NCBI RefSeq assembly: GCF_036785885.1
Contig: NC_092310.1
Span: 1,240,001 to 1,304,000, forward strand
Reading direction: 5' to 3'
Origin: Coffea arabica
Lineage: Eukaryota; Streptophyta; Magnoliopsida; Gentianales; Rubiaceae
Length of the DNA stretch: 64,000 nucleotides
Part shown: positions 19,345 through 32,727 of the stretch, piece after piece
How positions within the stretch are numbered: position 1 is the first letter of the stretch
Layout of the letters: every line of letters begins with the position of its first letter
Made by a program: the position numbers and the translations under genes
The notes under the pieces: model-generated
What the model was told of the DNA's origin: nothing
Database searches by the model: none
The model's input: only the letters and a program-made list of their open reading frames with translations

Positions 19345-21262
19345 TGACGGGTGTTTACTATAAGTGCAAGTTTAATTCCGAATTATACCCGTTTTTTCTG
19401 CAAGTATACAGGCCAAAAGCGTAGTATTGGGTATGTATCGGGTCGATCCCACGAGGAGCAATTAGAACAATTATTAGATACTAATTTACTCTATTATTTA
19501 GACTCACAATAAATTTGAGCAGAAAATTCAGAATTTAATTCAACTACAAAAATTCTTAGCTAGATAATTGCAATTCACAATAGGAGTAGAATTCACTAAA
19601 TATTAAGATCTAGGGATGTAGATTCCACCTATAATACAAAAGATCTAAAACGAATGAATTTAACACTTGTTACTACTCTTGTTTAACCAAGGATTCATTT
19701 CCAACAATACCAAAATCACATTCTCATGATAATAATGGGTTAAAACAGATTAGTTTTCCCTAATCTCTTGGTAAATACTAAATCTGTTTTGTGCACACAG
19801 GAAATGTAAATTTCATCCACTTGAATGTATTTCTATTCTCATGAATATACTACTCAAGCTCTACTTATGTCATTCCATTATTTTTACCATTTCTCAATGA
19901 GTAAAAACAACTACAAACCTGCTATTGGTGATCAAACAACAACAAGTAATCCAACATACACAAGTAGATAGGTTAATATATACAAGATATAACAAGTATA
20001 AATCACAATCACTTCATATCACTTGACCATAAGCTTCATCTACTCCCTAGATTAAGGAAATTAGCTACTCATGAATGATGAAAAACTCAGAACTTCATTA
20101 ATGCAAATCATCATGAATTACAAATACAAAAAGAGTAAAGAAAGTCTTAGCCAAGATATGGTGAAGCCTTCCAAAAATCTCCTTTGTCTTGAACTTAGAT
20201 GATTACAAGATGAAACCTCAATTGCCCCTTGCAAGTACCTAGCTAGAGAAAATATGTTTTTCTGTAAGAAGCTAAGCTACGTATGGCTCCCAGACCTCTC
20301 TCAATGTCTCAGCATAAAAACTACTCAAAGGCTCTATTTTTCCAAGTCAAATTCTATCCTTTGATTCTCAAATCTGCACTTTGTTAGCATAGTCAAAAAC
20401 CAATATTTTTGACTTGAAAATAAGCCATCTTTACTGCCCTTTTGTCTTCTGAGGCATGTGCACCGAATTCTCTTGCAGATTGTAGCTGGAAAGTAGTTTG
20501 AACATAAGAGAATTGACTGAGCAAATTGCAGAATTACGGCCAGAAAACGCGCCTACACAAAACGCGGTTACAAGTCACGTTTTGTGTACTCGCGTATTCA
20601 CTTTGGCCTTAATTCATCTGCGATTTTCTCTGTCATAAATGCCGAACTGGCTTTTGTACAAAACACCAAAGTTGTAACCCTTTGAATTAGCTTTCCAATT
20701 CTCTAAAAATCATCCAGATCGGAGTTGTGCAGCCTGAGATATGGTCGAAATACTATCACCTGGTCAAACCTCTGTTTCCAGTTTCGACCACAGAGTGCAG
20801 CTTCTGTATTCCGACTTTTTGTCCACGAAAATGGCAGAATTGGATTTCGATGTCTTCATACGAATTGTAGGTCTCTTTCTTAGCTTAAAAATGGTATAAA
20901 GATCACCTTAATCCGATAAGTGTAGCTCCAGATATGATCAAAATACTGAAGAGTGTCAAAACTGATTTGTCTTGCATTTCCTCACTTGAACGTTTTTCAC
21001 TTCATTCTTCTTGTTACCACTTGAATTCATCACCAACTTTCTATTTTTCATCTCATTTGACATCCTTTGGTGATTGAATCATCATTCCTGCATAAAAATG
21101 AAGTTTTTATCATTAAAATCACTAAAAATGCAATATTATCCACTTTTACCAAAAATATATAATTTTACCAAAAACCTCTTTATTTTATTTATAAAACTAG
21201 ATAATCAACTCAAAATTAACTAATAAAATGCACTTAAAAATACGTAAAATAAACTCTTATCA
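19345..21262 (-). repeat. Array LTR 3, 1918 bp
   Basis: Same TG...CA boundaries, flanked by the primer site at 19321-19338 and the polypurine tract from 21263. Apparently identical to LTRs 1 and 2, which implies very recent homogenisation of the left part of the array. Confidence 0.92.
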
Positions 21263-21862
21263 AATACCCCCACACTTGAATCATTGCTTGTCCTCAAGCA
21301 ATATAAAATTCCAACCATCAATGATCCAAAAATTTGAAAATAAACATATGTAGTATTTCAACTCCGTTTCCTTAAATCAAGGTAAATAACCCTTATGTGA
21401 TCTTTTAATTAACCTCAAGTACTCATAATATCAAGCAAAGAAGAGCCAAGTATACCATAATTTTACTAATTTAACTCAATTTCTCATTTTTACCCAATTT
21501 TACAAGCAAGCAACTCATATAGTCAATAAAGATGCTAACTAATCTCATGATCAACTTCTTTATTTTTCTTAAAGAGGGATTTATTTTCTTTTATTTTCTT
21601 TTTTCTTTTTTCTTTTTTTTAAATATATTTTAAGAGTTAAATACTACTTAAGTTGTGAAAAATACCTTTTGACGCGAAGATCGACATTTTTAGATGAAGA
21701 TCACCGGTTACTCAATATTTCACATACTCAAGTTGCTTTTCATACTCTTAATTCAAGTACCGTTTTACGCGAAAGTCGACATTTGTAGATGAAGACTCCC
21801 GGTTACTAAGTACAAGAACCATTGGAGTAGAATAACTCTTTTCTTTTCTTTTTTTATACAAA

Positions 21863-21893
<31 letters not shown>

Positions 21894-22168
21894 AATAATA
21901 AAATTCCCTCTAAAAAGCAATCATGAGAAGAGAGTAACACTTATTGACCATATTAATTCCTTAACTTGTAAAATCAAATAAAAAGAAGAAATTTCATCAA
22001 ATATGCAAAATTTAGGCATAATTTTCTCTACTTTACTAGATATACTTTCCTACAAATGTCAAAATTATAATCACATAATAATCAATTCCAAGTTAACTGA
22101 GAAAAGAAGTTTCAAAACCACATATATCTATTTCAAAAAGGATAAGTGACAAAATTTTATTTGTTTAT

Positions 22169-22212
<44 letters not shown>

Positions 22213-22630
22213 TATAAGGTTTTGGAAAAATTTTGACAGAGTTTCCCTTTAAAAGTGGACTAAACTCCCTGCCAGCAACCACAAGAAACACAATTTAAGC
22301 ACAAGAATTATATCTAACACAACTAAAATCACAAGTACCACACATTTCTTCCCCCACATTTAGAATACACATTGTCCTCAATGTGTAGGGAAAGAAAAGA
22401 AAAGAAACAAAAGAAAGGAACAAGTGACTCCCCAAGTGATATGGCTGTGGTCCAGTGAAGCCTTGAAGCATGAGTCATCGACCGCTCAACCATCTATAGT
22501 CAACGACCTACTAGTTACTGCCACAAGTTCCAATATTCAAAATAAGGAATGTAAGTTAACATTTTTCAAACAAAAGATAAAAATAACATGCAAACAAGCA
22601 AACAAAAGAAAAGCCAGCCAAAGGGCAGCC
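21263..22630 (-). other. 3' untranslated region of unit 3
   Basis: Stem-loop B is at 22367-22386, the 49-nt motifs at 21760-21808 and 21665-21713, and stem-loop C plus the polypurine tract at 21263-21302. No gene is seen. Confidence 0.75.
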
Positions 22631-23836
22631 TCAATCATCCTCTTCATTGTCATCTTCATCATTATCGACGGGAGGTGGATGTAAGCCTAGATGATGTTCA
22701 ATGCGGTCCAGGCGAGTATCTAGTCGGGCTAAATGATGGTCGATGTCATCCAAGCGGCCGAAAAGCCGCTGCCAATTGGTTTGTGGCGGAGGAGGAGGTG
22801 GTGCTGCAGTAGATGGTCCAGCTTCCTCGCGACCATGTCTAGCCTTCTGTCTCCGTTCCTGAACAGGGCGTGGAATGTCCCCCGTGCCAATACCAAGCCG
22901 ACGAAGAGTAGTAAGAGTCATTTCAGCTCGTGGAGGAACATTCTCCCGCCTCATGCCTTCCAAGCGAACCTCAAAACGGGGGAAGATTAAAGTCAGTAGA
23001 CGAGGAAATGATAATTTGAAAGAAGTTGTCTTACGCCTCGCCGTAGACCGAATGTGGCTAATGATGATGTTAGGCAGCGAAATGTGAGCATATGGAGACG
23101 TCCGGTTATGGAACATGTAATCCAAGAAGTAGATATCGCTCTTGCGAACCTCCGTGTGCCCCGTCTTCTTAGGAATAACATTGTGAGCCACTATATAAAT
23201 GATAAGACGATGACGAGGTTCGAACACATTCGCCAATATGGTCTCCTTCCTTGTAGAGCGAAAAGGTTGGTACTCGAGACCAAATCTGGCCATGGCCAAT
23301 GATGGATCCCACCTCCTATTCGGGGGAACAAACTCCTTCTTCAGATCTACTGGACGTCCGTCATCCATACACCCCACAATAGCAGCCAAATCTTGACGTG
23401 ACAAGACGATTCGTCTTCCACGCACCCAGGACTCAACCATTTCTCCACTGTGGCGCGTCTTACTCTCAATGTTGGCGTAAAACTCGCGCACCAAGTCGGG
23501 GTAGTAATGGTTTGGTAAGGTGAGAATCGGAGCCCATCCTAGCTGAGCAAAAGCCTCTGAGATGTTATACATCATCTCAACTGTTGGGTTGACATGCATC
23601 TCGAACAGGAATTCCAAGTTAGCATGCTCCTCATGCCATTCTTGATTCCTGCGAGTATTGAACCTAGCACTGTCAAATACCGATCTACCCGCTCCACGGG
23701 AGCTGCCCTCACCAGGCTGTCGACTAACCGGTGGCGGAGAAGGTGAACTCTCCTCCTCAGACACGTCCATCTCTTCATTAACCTCTCTCTCCTCACTACT
23801 AGAGGATGAAAGTACCGCTCTTCTTCCCCTTGGCAT
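22631..23836 (-). CDS. ORF2, unit 3 copy
   Basis: Intact 401-residue copy, identical in protein to units 1 and 2. That it stays open in every unit fits recent homogenisation and may also reflect selection; synonymous differences are too few to tell. Confidence 0.85.
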   Translation of the reverse strand: MPRGRRAVLSSSSSEEREVNEEMDVSEEESSPSPPPVSRQPGEGSSRGAGRSVFDSARFNTRRNQEWHEEHANLEFLFEMHVNPTVEMMYNISEAFAQLGWAPILTLPNHYYPDLVREFYANIESKTRHSGEMVESWVRGRRIVLSRQDLAAIVGCMDDGRPVDLKKEFVPPNRRWDPSLAMARFGLEYQPFRSTRKETILANVFEPRHRLIIYIVAHNVIPKKTGHTEVRKSDIYFLDYMFHNRTSPYAHISLPNIIISHIRSTARRKTTSFKLSFPRLLTLIFPRFEVRLEGMRRENVPPRAEMTLTTLRRLGIGTGDIPRPVQERRQKARHGREEAGPSTAAPPPPPPQTNWQRLFGRLDDIDHHLARLDTRLDRIEHHLGLHPPPVDNDEDDNEEDD

Positions 23837-25520
23837 AGTACCTAAAAGAAAATGTTACAATTAACCACATGTATTTAGACACACTGCGCAATTTGGCAAT
23901 GAATATCCGAAAATGATCCAAATAATCTCTAAAGTGTCCTTGCAAGTGATAATTCGTCCAATAACTAATGTAAAAGACCGAATCAAGAAGAGCCATAATT
24001 TTTGCCAAAAATTGTTCAAAATCACCAATTGAAACAAGATATTGAATAATTATAACCCAATCAGTGAAATTAACAATAATTATGATTATAACTATTTAGA
24101 ATTAACAATAATAACATGCCTTTAGCTATAATCATGTTTAAGCAAAAATTAAACCAATTAACTCACTAAATCAACCATATTACTCAATATACACAATGCA
24201 CATGCCCAATCATCATCAACTAACCATCCTTAACCATAATTAATCATCACCAATGGCTCAAAAACATCCTAGTTCCTTTTTCCAATTTCGTCTAAATATA
24301 GCAATTGTGAATTTTAAAGTAATAATGACCAACAAATTGCTACATTTAAACTCATAAACATACTTAAACAATCTCAATAAGCATGAATAAATTCAAAAAT
24401 AGTCAAATACATCATTAAATTTTCGACATTAAAAGATGTCAGATAGCTCAGGAAAAAAAAATATAACTTTCTAAAATCAAAAGATTTGATGAAGAAACTT
24501 ACCTCAATCACGTAGAAGGATGTTTGGTGATGCTAAAATTGCAAAAAGCCCTATAAAACAAACTCCAATTGACCTCCAATTGAAGAAATTAGAGTTGAAG
24601 AACCCTAACCTTCAATCCTTCAAAAACTGAATTTAAGGTGTTTTTCTTGGATTTTAATCAGTTAAAAAGGTTGTATGAAGCTCAAAAAGTGTTGGGTTGA
24701 TGATTTCTAGCAAGATTATGGAGTAAAAATGAAGATTTGTGAGGTAGTTAGAAGGAAAAAGGAAAAACGCGGCTGGAAAAATTGGAGAAGTGAAGAAATG
24801 TTCTGGAAATCGCGTTTTTGAAGCAGAAAAGTGAACCGCAAACGCGACTAAAAACGCGCCTTAAACGCGCGTTTTTAAAGCCGCGTTTTTTGCACAAATC
24901 TCGCAGAATTGAAAACGCGGTTACGTATGAAAACGCGACTTAAAGTCGCGTTTATCTGTGTCGCGTTTTCCAGTTTTGCTCAGGCGAGAAAACGCGATTT
25001 CCTCCAAAACGCGACTTTAAGTCGCGTTTTAAAGGCGCGTTTTCTGTTCTGCAGGCTCAGAATTGAAAACGCGATTCTGAGAAACGCGACTTATAGTCGC
25101 GTTTTCTTGGAAAACGCATTTTCTGCTTCGATTTTTGGCAGAATTTCAACTTTTGAAAAATTACAAAAGGTACCCCAATGACTCAAAATGCATCATAGAT
25201 CATTTGTTTGCCAATTTTAATGACTGGAACAAATGTAAAACATTAAAAACATGCATTTTACCCCTTTATAATGAATCAAAAACACCTTTAACGCAAATCG
25301 AGGGGTTGAGTTGTTTGATCAAAGTTCGCCTTTTTTGTACTCAATTGGTCATCCTTGCCTTCAATTGCCACCCTACATTACAAAAACAGCAATGTAGCTA
25401 AAACATTGATTCAAACCACAAAATCACACCAAGTTAACAAATATAACCTAAATATTGGGTTGCCTCCCAATTAGCGCTTTTGTTTATAGTCGTTGGCTCG
25501 ACTGAAAAAGTTGAATCACT
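23837..25520 (-). other. Gag-ORF2 intergenic region of unit 3
   Basis: Predicted intron at 23842-24502, CGCG cluster at 24767-25116, stem-loop A at 25454-25471. No further gene is seen. Confidence 0.75.
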
Positions 25521-28073
25521 TTAGAGCATTAGAGAGAGATTTTCTCCCCATGGGTCGAAACTCCAGAGCCAATCCACCATGTGGTGAACCATGCATTGAT
25601 CTTCATAATCCAATTTCCTCAAATGCCAAGGAGGAATATTAGACTTGTCATAGAGAGGCTCAACTTCACCTTGGAGTGGATTTTGCTTGTCTTTTCTGAA
25701 TTGGCTCAACTTTTCACCATTTTCTTCATGGAATGGCGAATTTATTAAGCCAACTTCCATCCTTATCTTCTCCTCCTTTGTTCCTACACCATGAAAGTTA
25801 GTACCAAGGACATTTATAATTTTAACTTCTTCGGTCCTTTCTTGGTTAACCTTTTCATCAGATGGCATATTAGAAACAAGAGCAGTAGGCTCTATACTCC
25901 CATCTTTATTATCCAAATTGAATTCCAATTCCTCACCATTAACCCGTAATATAAGCTTACCTTTTTCTACATCAATTATAGTTCGTGCAGTGGCTAAAAA
26001 CGGTCGTCCTAGAATAATTGGCATTCTCACATCTTCTTCAATATCTAAGACAACAAAATCCACAGGTATTATAGATTGTCTTACCTTTATGAGCACATTT
26101 TCCAAAATACCCATGGGACGTGTGATTGACCGATCCGCCAATTGCAATGTAATATTGGTAGCTTTTAGCTCTTGAAGTCCCAATCTCCGGGCAACCGATA
26201 ACGGCATAAGTGACACACTTGCACCTAAATCACATAAAGCATTAGAAAAATGCAATTGACCAATAGTGCAAGGAATAGAAAAACTTCCCGGATCTTTCAA
26301 TTTAGGAGGGAGTTTATTCTTAATCAATGCACTACACTTTTCCGTTAATGCTATCATCTCATTATCTACAATTTTCCTCTTCTTTGACATGTTGTCTTTC
26401 AAGAAACGTGCATAAGAGGGAATCTGTGTTATAGCATCAATGAAAGGAATGTTAATGTGCAATTGTTTAAACATTTTGAAGAACTTTTCAAACTCCCGAT
26501 CCTGTCCATCTTTCTTCAACCTGTGAGGAAAAGGTATCACATTAGAATTTAATTTGGGATGAAGTGCATCAATATCAATGATAACATGATCAGTTTGACT
26601 TTCTTGCTCCCCTTCAATTGCTTGCTTCTCGTCTTTTTCACAACCTGAATTTTCAAAATCGAATCCCTCAACCGTTTTACCGCTTCTAAGAATGATTGCA
26701 TTGACATGCTCTCTCGGATTCACTTCGGTTTTACTTGGTAATTCACCAGGGTTTCTATTGTTGATCACATTGGCAATTTGACCAATTTGAACCTCCAAGT
26801 TTCTGTACATCCCAGCTAATTGGTCCAACCGCCCCTCAACTCGCTCGAATCTATCCGAAGTCACCTTAGCAAGTTTTTCCACCGCGATCCACCAACTTGG
26901 TTTAGTTTCAGCCTGTGGTTGCCTTGGTTGAAATCCCGGCGGATTGGTTGGCCTTTGTTGATTGCCTTGATCTTTCCATCCAAAGTTTGGATGATTTCTC
27001 CACCCCGGATTGTAAGTATTCGAGTAGGGATTATTTGGAGCATTTCGGTTGTAATTATTGACAAATTGTACCTGCTCAGAATCAACACACTCATTAATAT
27101 CATGTTCACCTCCACAGAAAGAGCAACAAGCTACGTGTGCATTAGATGAACTTGGACCAACTCCACCTTGTCTACTTAGCAATTTCATCACATTATTCAT
27201 TTGAGCACTCAGCATATTGAGAGTGTCCATTTCTATCATACTTGCGTGACGTCTTGTATTACCTCTCTCATTGGCCCATTGGTAGTTATTTGCTGCCATT
27301 TCTTCTATCAAATTATGAGCTTCTTGGGGTGATTTACCCATTAAAGCTCCACCTGCAGCTGCATCGATTATAGTTTTAGTAGAAAAAACTAAACCATTAT
27401 AGAAGGTTTGTATGATTAACCACTCCGGCAGTCCATGATGTGGACATTTCCGAAGCAAATCTCTAAACCTTTCCCATGCCTCATATAATGATTCACCTTC
27501 CATTTGGCTAAAACTAGTGATATCCATTCTTAGTTTAGCAGTCTTACCTGGTGGAAAATACTTGTTTAAGAATGCTCTTGATAAATCATCCCATCCGGTG
27601 AAAGTATTAGGAGCATGAGAGTGTAGCCAAAGTTTGGCCTTATCTCTCAATGAAAATGGGAACAACCGTAACCTTATAGCATCATCACTAACTCCATTCA
27701 TTTTAATTGTATCACATATTTCCAAGAATGTAGCTAAGTGTGTATTAGGATCTTCTACTGCATTACCTCCAAATTGAGATTGTTGAACCATTTGAATAAG
27801 TGATGGTTTAATCTCAAAATTGTTAGCATTTACCGTAGGCCTTACTATACTTGTTTGAGATCCTTGTGTTCCCGGTAGAGCAAAATCTCGTAGAACTCGC
27901 CTATTTGCTTCATTTTCAGCCATTTCTTCTTCAAATGGTAGTTCTATCAAAATTTCCTCTATCGGTTGCCAAATCTCTTGTTCCTCTTGCTGTTGTGTGT
28001 GCCTCCTTTGTCTACGTAGTGTCATCTCAATTTCTGGATCGAAAGGTGCGACTTCTCGAGACTCCCGGTGCAT
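25521..28073 (-). CDS. gag: Gag-protease, unit 3 copy (L138F)
   Basis: Intact 850-residue copy. The only difference seen is Phe for Leu at residue 138, in the capsid region just before the SLRDKAKLW segment. It comes from one G-to-A change on the plus strand at 27662 and is shared with the two copies to the right, so it marks a boundary between the left and right halves of the array. Confidence 0.92.
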   Translation of the reverse strand: MHRESREVAPFDPEIEMTLRRQRRHTQQQEEQEIWQPIEEILIELPFEEEMAENEANRRVLRDFALPGTQGSQTSIVRPTVNANNFEIKPSLIQMVQQSQFGGNAVEDPNTHLATFLEICDTIKMNGVSDDAIRLRLFPFSLRDKAKLWLHSHAPNTFTGWDDLSRAFLNKYFPPGKTAKLRMDITSFSQMEGESLYEAWERFRDLLRKCPHHGLPEWLIIQTFYNGLVFSTKTIIDAAAGGALMGKSPQEAHNLIEEMAANNYQWANERGNTRRHASMIEMDTLNMLSAQMNNVMKLLSRQGGVGPSSSNAHVACCSFCGGEHDINECVDSEQVQFVNNYNRNAPNNPYSNTYNPGWRNHPNFGWKDQGNQQRPTNPPGFQPRQPQAETKPSWWIAVEKLAKVTSDRFERVEGRLDQLAGMYRNLEVQIGQIANVINNRNPGELPSKTEVNPREHVNAIILRSGKTVEGFDFENSGCEKDEKQAIEGEQESQTDHVIIDIDALHPKLNSNVIPFPHRLKKDGQDREFEKFFKMFKQLHINIPFIDAITQIPSYARFLKDNMSKKRKIVDNEMIALTEKCSALIKNKLPPKLKDPGSFSIPCTIGQLHFSNALCDLGASVSLMPLSVARRLGLQELKATNITLQLADRSITRPMGILENVLIKVRQSIIPVDFVVLDIEEDVRMPIILGRPFLATARTIIDVEKGKLILRVNGEELEFNLDNKDGSIEPTALVSNMPSDEKVNQERTEEVKIINVLGTNFHGVGTKEEKIRMEVGLINSPFHEENGEKLSQFRKDKQNPLQGEVEPLYDKSNIPPWHLRKLDYEDQCMVHHMVDWLWSFDPWGENLSLML

Positions 28074-28208
28074 ACACTACAAACAGAAATAAGGGATATT
28101 ATGCAACTTCAATGGTAAAAAAAAACTGATTACAATATAAGATTAAATATAATCTAAAAAATAAAGCTGTCTAAATTAATAAAGATGATTAGGCTCTAAT
28201 ATTGCCGC

Positions 28209-28226
28209 TCCCCGGCAACGGCGCCA
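28209..28226 (-). other. Primer-binding site for tRNA-Asp (unit 3)
   Basis: Identical 18-nt site adjoining LTR 4, serving the gag copy that starts at 28073. Confidence 0.88.
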
Positions 28227-28232
28227 AAAACT

Positions 28233-30150
28233 TGACGGGTGTTTACTATAAGTGCAAGTTTAATTCCGAATTATACCCGTTTTTTCTGCAAGTATACAGG
28301 CCAAAAGCGTAGTATTGGGTATGTATCGGGTCGATCCCACGAGGAGCAATTAGAACAATTATTAGATACTAATTTACTCTATTATTTAGACTCACAATAA
28401 ATTTGAGCAGAAAATTCAGAATTTAATTCAACTACAAAAATTCTTAGCTAGATAATTGCAATTCACAATAGGAGTAGAATTCACTAAATATTAAGATCTA
28501 GGGATGTAGATTCCACCTATAATACAAAAGATCTAAAACGAATGAATTTAACACTTGTTACTACTCTTGTTTAACCAAGGATTCATTTCCAACAATACCA
28601 AAATCACATTCTCATGATAATAATGGGTTAAAACAGATTAGTTTTCCCTAATCTCTTGGTAAATACTAAATCTGTTTTGTGCACACAGGAAATGTAAATT
28701 TCATCCATTTGAATGTATTTCTATTCTCATGAATATACTACTCAAGCTCTACTTATGTCATTCCATTATTTTTACCATTTCTCAATGAGTAAAAACAACT
28801 ACAAACCTGCTATTGGTGATCAAACAACAACAAGTAATCCAACATACACAAGTAGATAGGTTAATATATACAAGATATAACAAGTATAAATCACAATCAC
28901 TTCATATCACTTGACCATAAGCTTCATCTACTCCCTAGATTAAGGAAATTAGCTACTCATGAATGATGAAAAACTCAGAACTTCATTAATGCAAATCATC
29001 ATGAATTACAAATACAAAAAGAGTAAAGAAAGTCTTAGCCAAGATATGGTGAAGCCTTCCAAAAATCTCCTTTGTCTTGAACTTAGATGATTACAAGATG
29101 AAACCTCAATTGCCCCTTGCAAGTACCTAGCTAGAGAAAATATGTTTTTCTGTAAGAAGCTAAGCTACGTATGGCTCCCAGACCTCTCTCAATGTCTCAG
29201 CATAAAAACTACTCAAAGGCTCTATTTTTCCAAGTCAAATTCTATCCTTTGATTCTCAAATCTGCACTTTGTTAGCATAGTCAAAAACCAATATTTTTGA
29301 CTTGAAAATAAGCCATCTTTACTGCCCTTTTGTCTTCTGAGGCATGTGCACCGAATTCTCTTGCAGATTGTAGCTGGAAAGTAGTTTGAACATAAGAGAA
29401 TTGACTGAGCAAATTGCAGAATTACGGCCAGAAAACGCGCCTACACAAAACGCGGTTACAAGTCACGTTTTGTGTACTCGCGTATTCACTTTGGCCTTAA
29501 TTCATCTGCGATTTTCTCTGTCATAAATGCCGAACTGGCTTTTGTACAAAACACCAAAGTTGTAACCCTTTGAATTAGCTTTCCAATTCTCTAAAAATCA
29601 TCCAGATCGGAGTTGTGCAGCCTGAGATATGGTCGAAATACTATCACCTGGTCAAACCTCTGTTTCCAGTTTCGACCACAGAGTGCAGCTTCTGTATTCC
29701 GACTTTTTGTCCACGAAAATGGCAGAATTGGATTTCGATGTCTTCATACGAATTGTAGGTCTCTTTCTTAGCTTTAAAATGGTATAAAGATCACCTTAAT
29801 CCGATAAGTGTAGCTCCAGATATGATCAAAATACTGAAGAGTGTCAAAACTGATTTGTCTTGCATTTCCTCACTTGAACGTTTTTCACTTCATTCTTCTT
29901 GTTACCACTTGAATTCATCACCAACTTTCTATTTTTCATCTCATTTGACATCCTTTGGTGATTGAATCATCATTCCTGCATAAAAATGAAGTTTTTATCA
30001 TTAAAATCACTAAAAATGCAATATTATCCACTTTTACCAAAAATATATAATTTTACCAAAAATCTCTTTATTTTATTTATAAAACTAGATAATCAACTCA
30101 AAATTAACTAATAAAATGCACTTAAAAATACGTAAAATAAACTCTTATCA
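28233..30150 (-). repeat. Array LTR 4, 1918 bp
   Basis: First LTR from the left that differs. It has CATCCATTTG near 28706 where LTRs 1-3 have CATCCACTTG, AGCTTTAAAA near 29771 instead of AGCTTAAAAA, and AAAAATCTC near 30060 instead of AAAAACCTC. Two of the three changes are transitions. Confidence 0.92.
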
Positions 30151-30746
30151 AATACCCCCACACTTGAATCATTGCTTGTCCTCAAGCAATATAAAATTCC
30201 AACCATCAATGATCCAAAAATTTGAAAATAAACATATGTAGTATTTCAACTCCGTTTCCTTAAATCAAGGTAAATAACCCTTATGTGATCTTTTAATTAA
30301 CCTCAAGTACTCATAATATCAAGCAAAGAAGAGCCAAGTATACCATAATTTTACTAATTTAACTCAATTTCTCATTTTTACCCAATTTTACAAGCAAGCA
30401 ACTCATATAGTCAATAAAGATGCTAACTAATCTCATGATCAACTTCTTTATTTTTCTTAAAGAGGGATTTATTTTCTTTTATTTTCTTTTTTCTTTTTTC
30501 TTTTTTTTAAATATATTTTAAGAGTTAAATACTACTTAAGTTGTGAAAAATACCTTTTGACGCGAAGATCGACATTTTTAGATGAAGATCACCGGTTACT
30601 CAATATTTCACATACTCAAGTTGCTTTTCATACTCTTAATTCAAGTACCGTTTTACGCGAAAGTCGACATTTGTAGATGAAGACTCCCGGTTACTAAGTA
30701 CAAGAACCATTGGAGTAGAATAACTCTTTTCTTTTCTTTTTTTATA

Positions 30747-30781
<35 letters not shown>

Positions 30782-31061
30782 AATAATAAAATTCCCTCTA
30801 AAAAGCAATCATGAGAAGAGAGTAACACTTATTGACCATATTAATTCCTTAACTTGTAAAATCAAATAAAAAGAAGAAATTTCATCAAATATGCAAAATT
30901 TAGGCATAATTTTCTCTACTTTACTAGATATACTTTCCTACAAATGTCAAAATTATAATCACATAATAATCAATTCCAAGTTAACTGAGAAAAGAAGTTT
31001 CAAAACCACATATATCTATTTCAAAAAGGATAAGTGACAAAATTTTATTTGTTTATTTATA

Positions 31062-31103
<42 letters not shown>

Positions 31104-31521
31104 TATAAGGTTTTGGAAAAATTTTGACAGAGTTTCCCTTTAAAAGTGGACTAAACTCCCTGCCAGCAACCACAAGAAACACAATTTAAGCACAAGAATT
31201 ATATCTAACACAACTAAAATCACAAGTACCACACATTTCTTCCCCCACATTTAGAATACACATTGTCCTCAATGTGTAGGGAAAGAAAAGAAAAGAAACA
31301 AAAGAAAGGAACAAGTGACTCCCCAAGTGATATGGCTGTGGTCCAGTGAAGCCTTGAAGCATGAGTCATCGACCGCTCAACCATCTATAGTCAACGACCT
31401 ACTAGTTACTGCCACAAGTTCCAATATTCAAAATAAGGAATGTAAGTTAACATTTTTCAAACAAAAGATAAAAATAACATGCAAACAAGCAAACAAAAGA
31501 AAAGCCAGCCAAAGGGCAGCC
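30151..31521 (-). other. 3' untranslated region of unit 4
   Basis: Stem-loop B is at 31258-31277, the 49-nt motifs at 30648-30696 and 30553-30601, and stem-loop C plus the polypurine tract at 30151-30190. The second TA run is interrupted differently from other units. No gene is seen. Confidence 0.75.
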
Positions 31522-32727
31522 TCAATCATCCTCTTCATTGTCATCTTCATCATTATCGACGGGAGGTGGATGTAAGCCTAGATGATGTTCAATGCGGTCC
31601 AGGCGAGTATCTAGTCGGGCTAAATGATGGTCGATGTCATCCAAGCGGCCGAAAAGCCGCTGCCAATTGGTTTGTGGCGGAGGAGGAGGTGGTGCTGCAG
31701 TAGATGGTCCAGCTTCCTCGCGACCATGTCTAGCCTTCTGTCTCCGTTCCTGAACAGGGCGTGGAATGTCCCCCGTGCCAATACCAAGCCGACGAAGAGT
31801 AGTAAGAGTCATTTCAGCTCGTGGAGGAACATTCTCCCGCCTCATGCCTTCCAAGCGAACCTCAAAACGGGGGAAGATTAAAGTCAGTAGACGAGGAAAT
31901 GATAATTTGAAAGAAGTTGTCTTACGCCTCGCCGTAGACCGAATGTGGCTAATGATGATGTTAGGCAGCGAAATGTGAGCATATGGAGACGTCCGGTTAT
32001 GGAACATGTAATCCAAGAAGTAGATATCGCTCTTGCGAACCTCCGTGTGCCCCGTCTTCTTAGGAATAACATTGTGAGCCACTATATAAATGATAAGACG
32101 ATGACGAGGTTCGAACACATTCGCCAATATGGTCTCCTTCCTTGTAGAGCGAAAAGGTTGGTACTCGAGACCAAATCTGGCCATGGCCAATGATGGATCC
32201 CACCTCCTATTCGGGGGAACAAACTCCTTCTTCAGATCTACTGGACGTCCGTCATCCATACACCCCACAATAGCAGCCAAATCTTGACGTGACAAGACGA
32301 TTCGTCTTCCACGCACCCAGGACTCAACCATTTCTCCACTGTGGCGCGTCTTACTCTCAATGTTGGCGTAAAACTCGCGCACCAAGTCGGGGTAGTAATG
32401 GTTTGGTAAGGTGAGAATCGGAGCCCATCCTAGCTGAGCAAAAGCCTCTGAGATGTTATACATCATCTCAACTGTTGGGTTGACATGCATCTCGAACAGG
32501 AATTCCAAGTTAGCATGCTCCTCATGCCATTCTTGATTCCTGCGAGTATTGAACCTAGCACTGTCAAATACCGATCTACCCGCTCCACGGGAGCTGCCCT
32601 CACCAGGCTGTCGACTAACCGGTGGCGGAGAAGGTGAACTCTCCTCCTCAGACACGTCCATCTCTTCATTAACCTCTCTCTCCTCACTACTAGAGGATGA
32701 AAGTACCGCTCTTCTTCCCCTTGGCAT
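31522..32727 (-). CDS. ORF2, unit 4 copy
   Basis: Intact 401-residue copy, identical in protein to units 1-3, whereas the gag copy of the same unit has four replacements. Confidence 0.85.
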   Translation of the reverse strand: MPRGRRAVLSSSSSEEREVNEEMDVSEEESSPSPPPVSRQPGEGSSRGAGRSVFDSARFNTRRNQEWHEEHANLEFLFEMHVNPTVEMMYNISEAFAQLGWAPILTLPNHYYPDLVREFYANIESKTRHSGEMVESWVRGRRIVLSRQDLAAIVGCMDDGRPVDLKKEFVPPNRRWDPSLAMARFGLEYQPFRSTRKETILANVFEPRHRLIIYIVAHNVIPKKTGHTEVRKSDIYFLDYMFHNRTSPYAHISLPNIIISHIRSTARRKTTSFKLSFPRLLTLIFPRFEVRLEGMRRENVPPRAEMTLTTLRRLGIGTGDIPRPVQERRQKARHGREEAGPSTAAPPPPPPQTNWQRLFGRLDDIDHHLARLDTRLDRIEHHLGLHPPPVDNDEDDNEEDD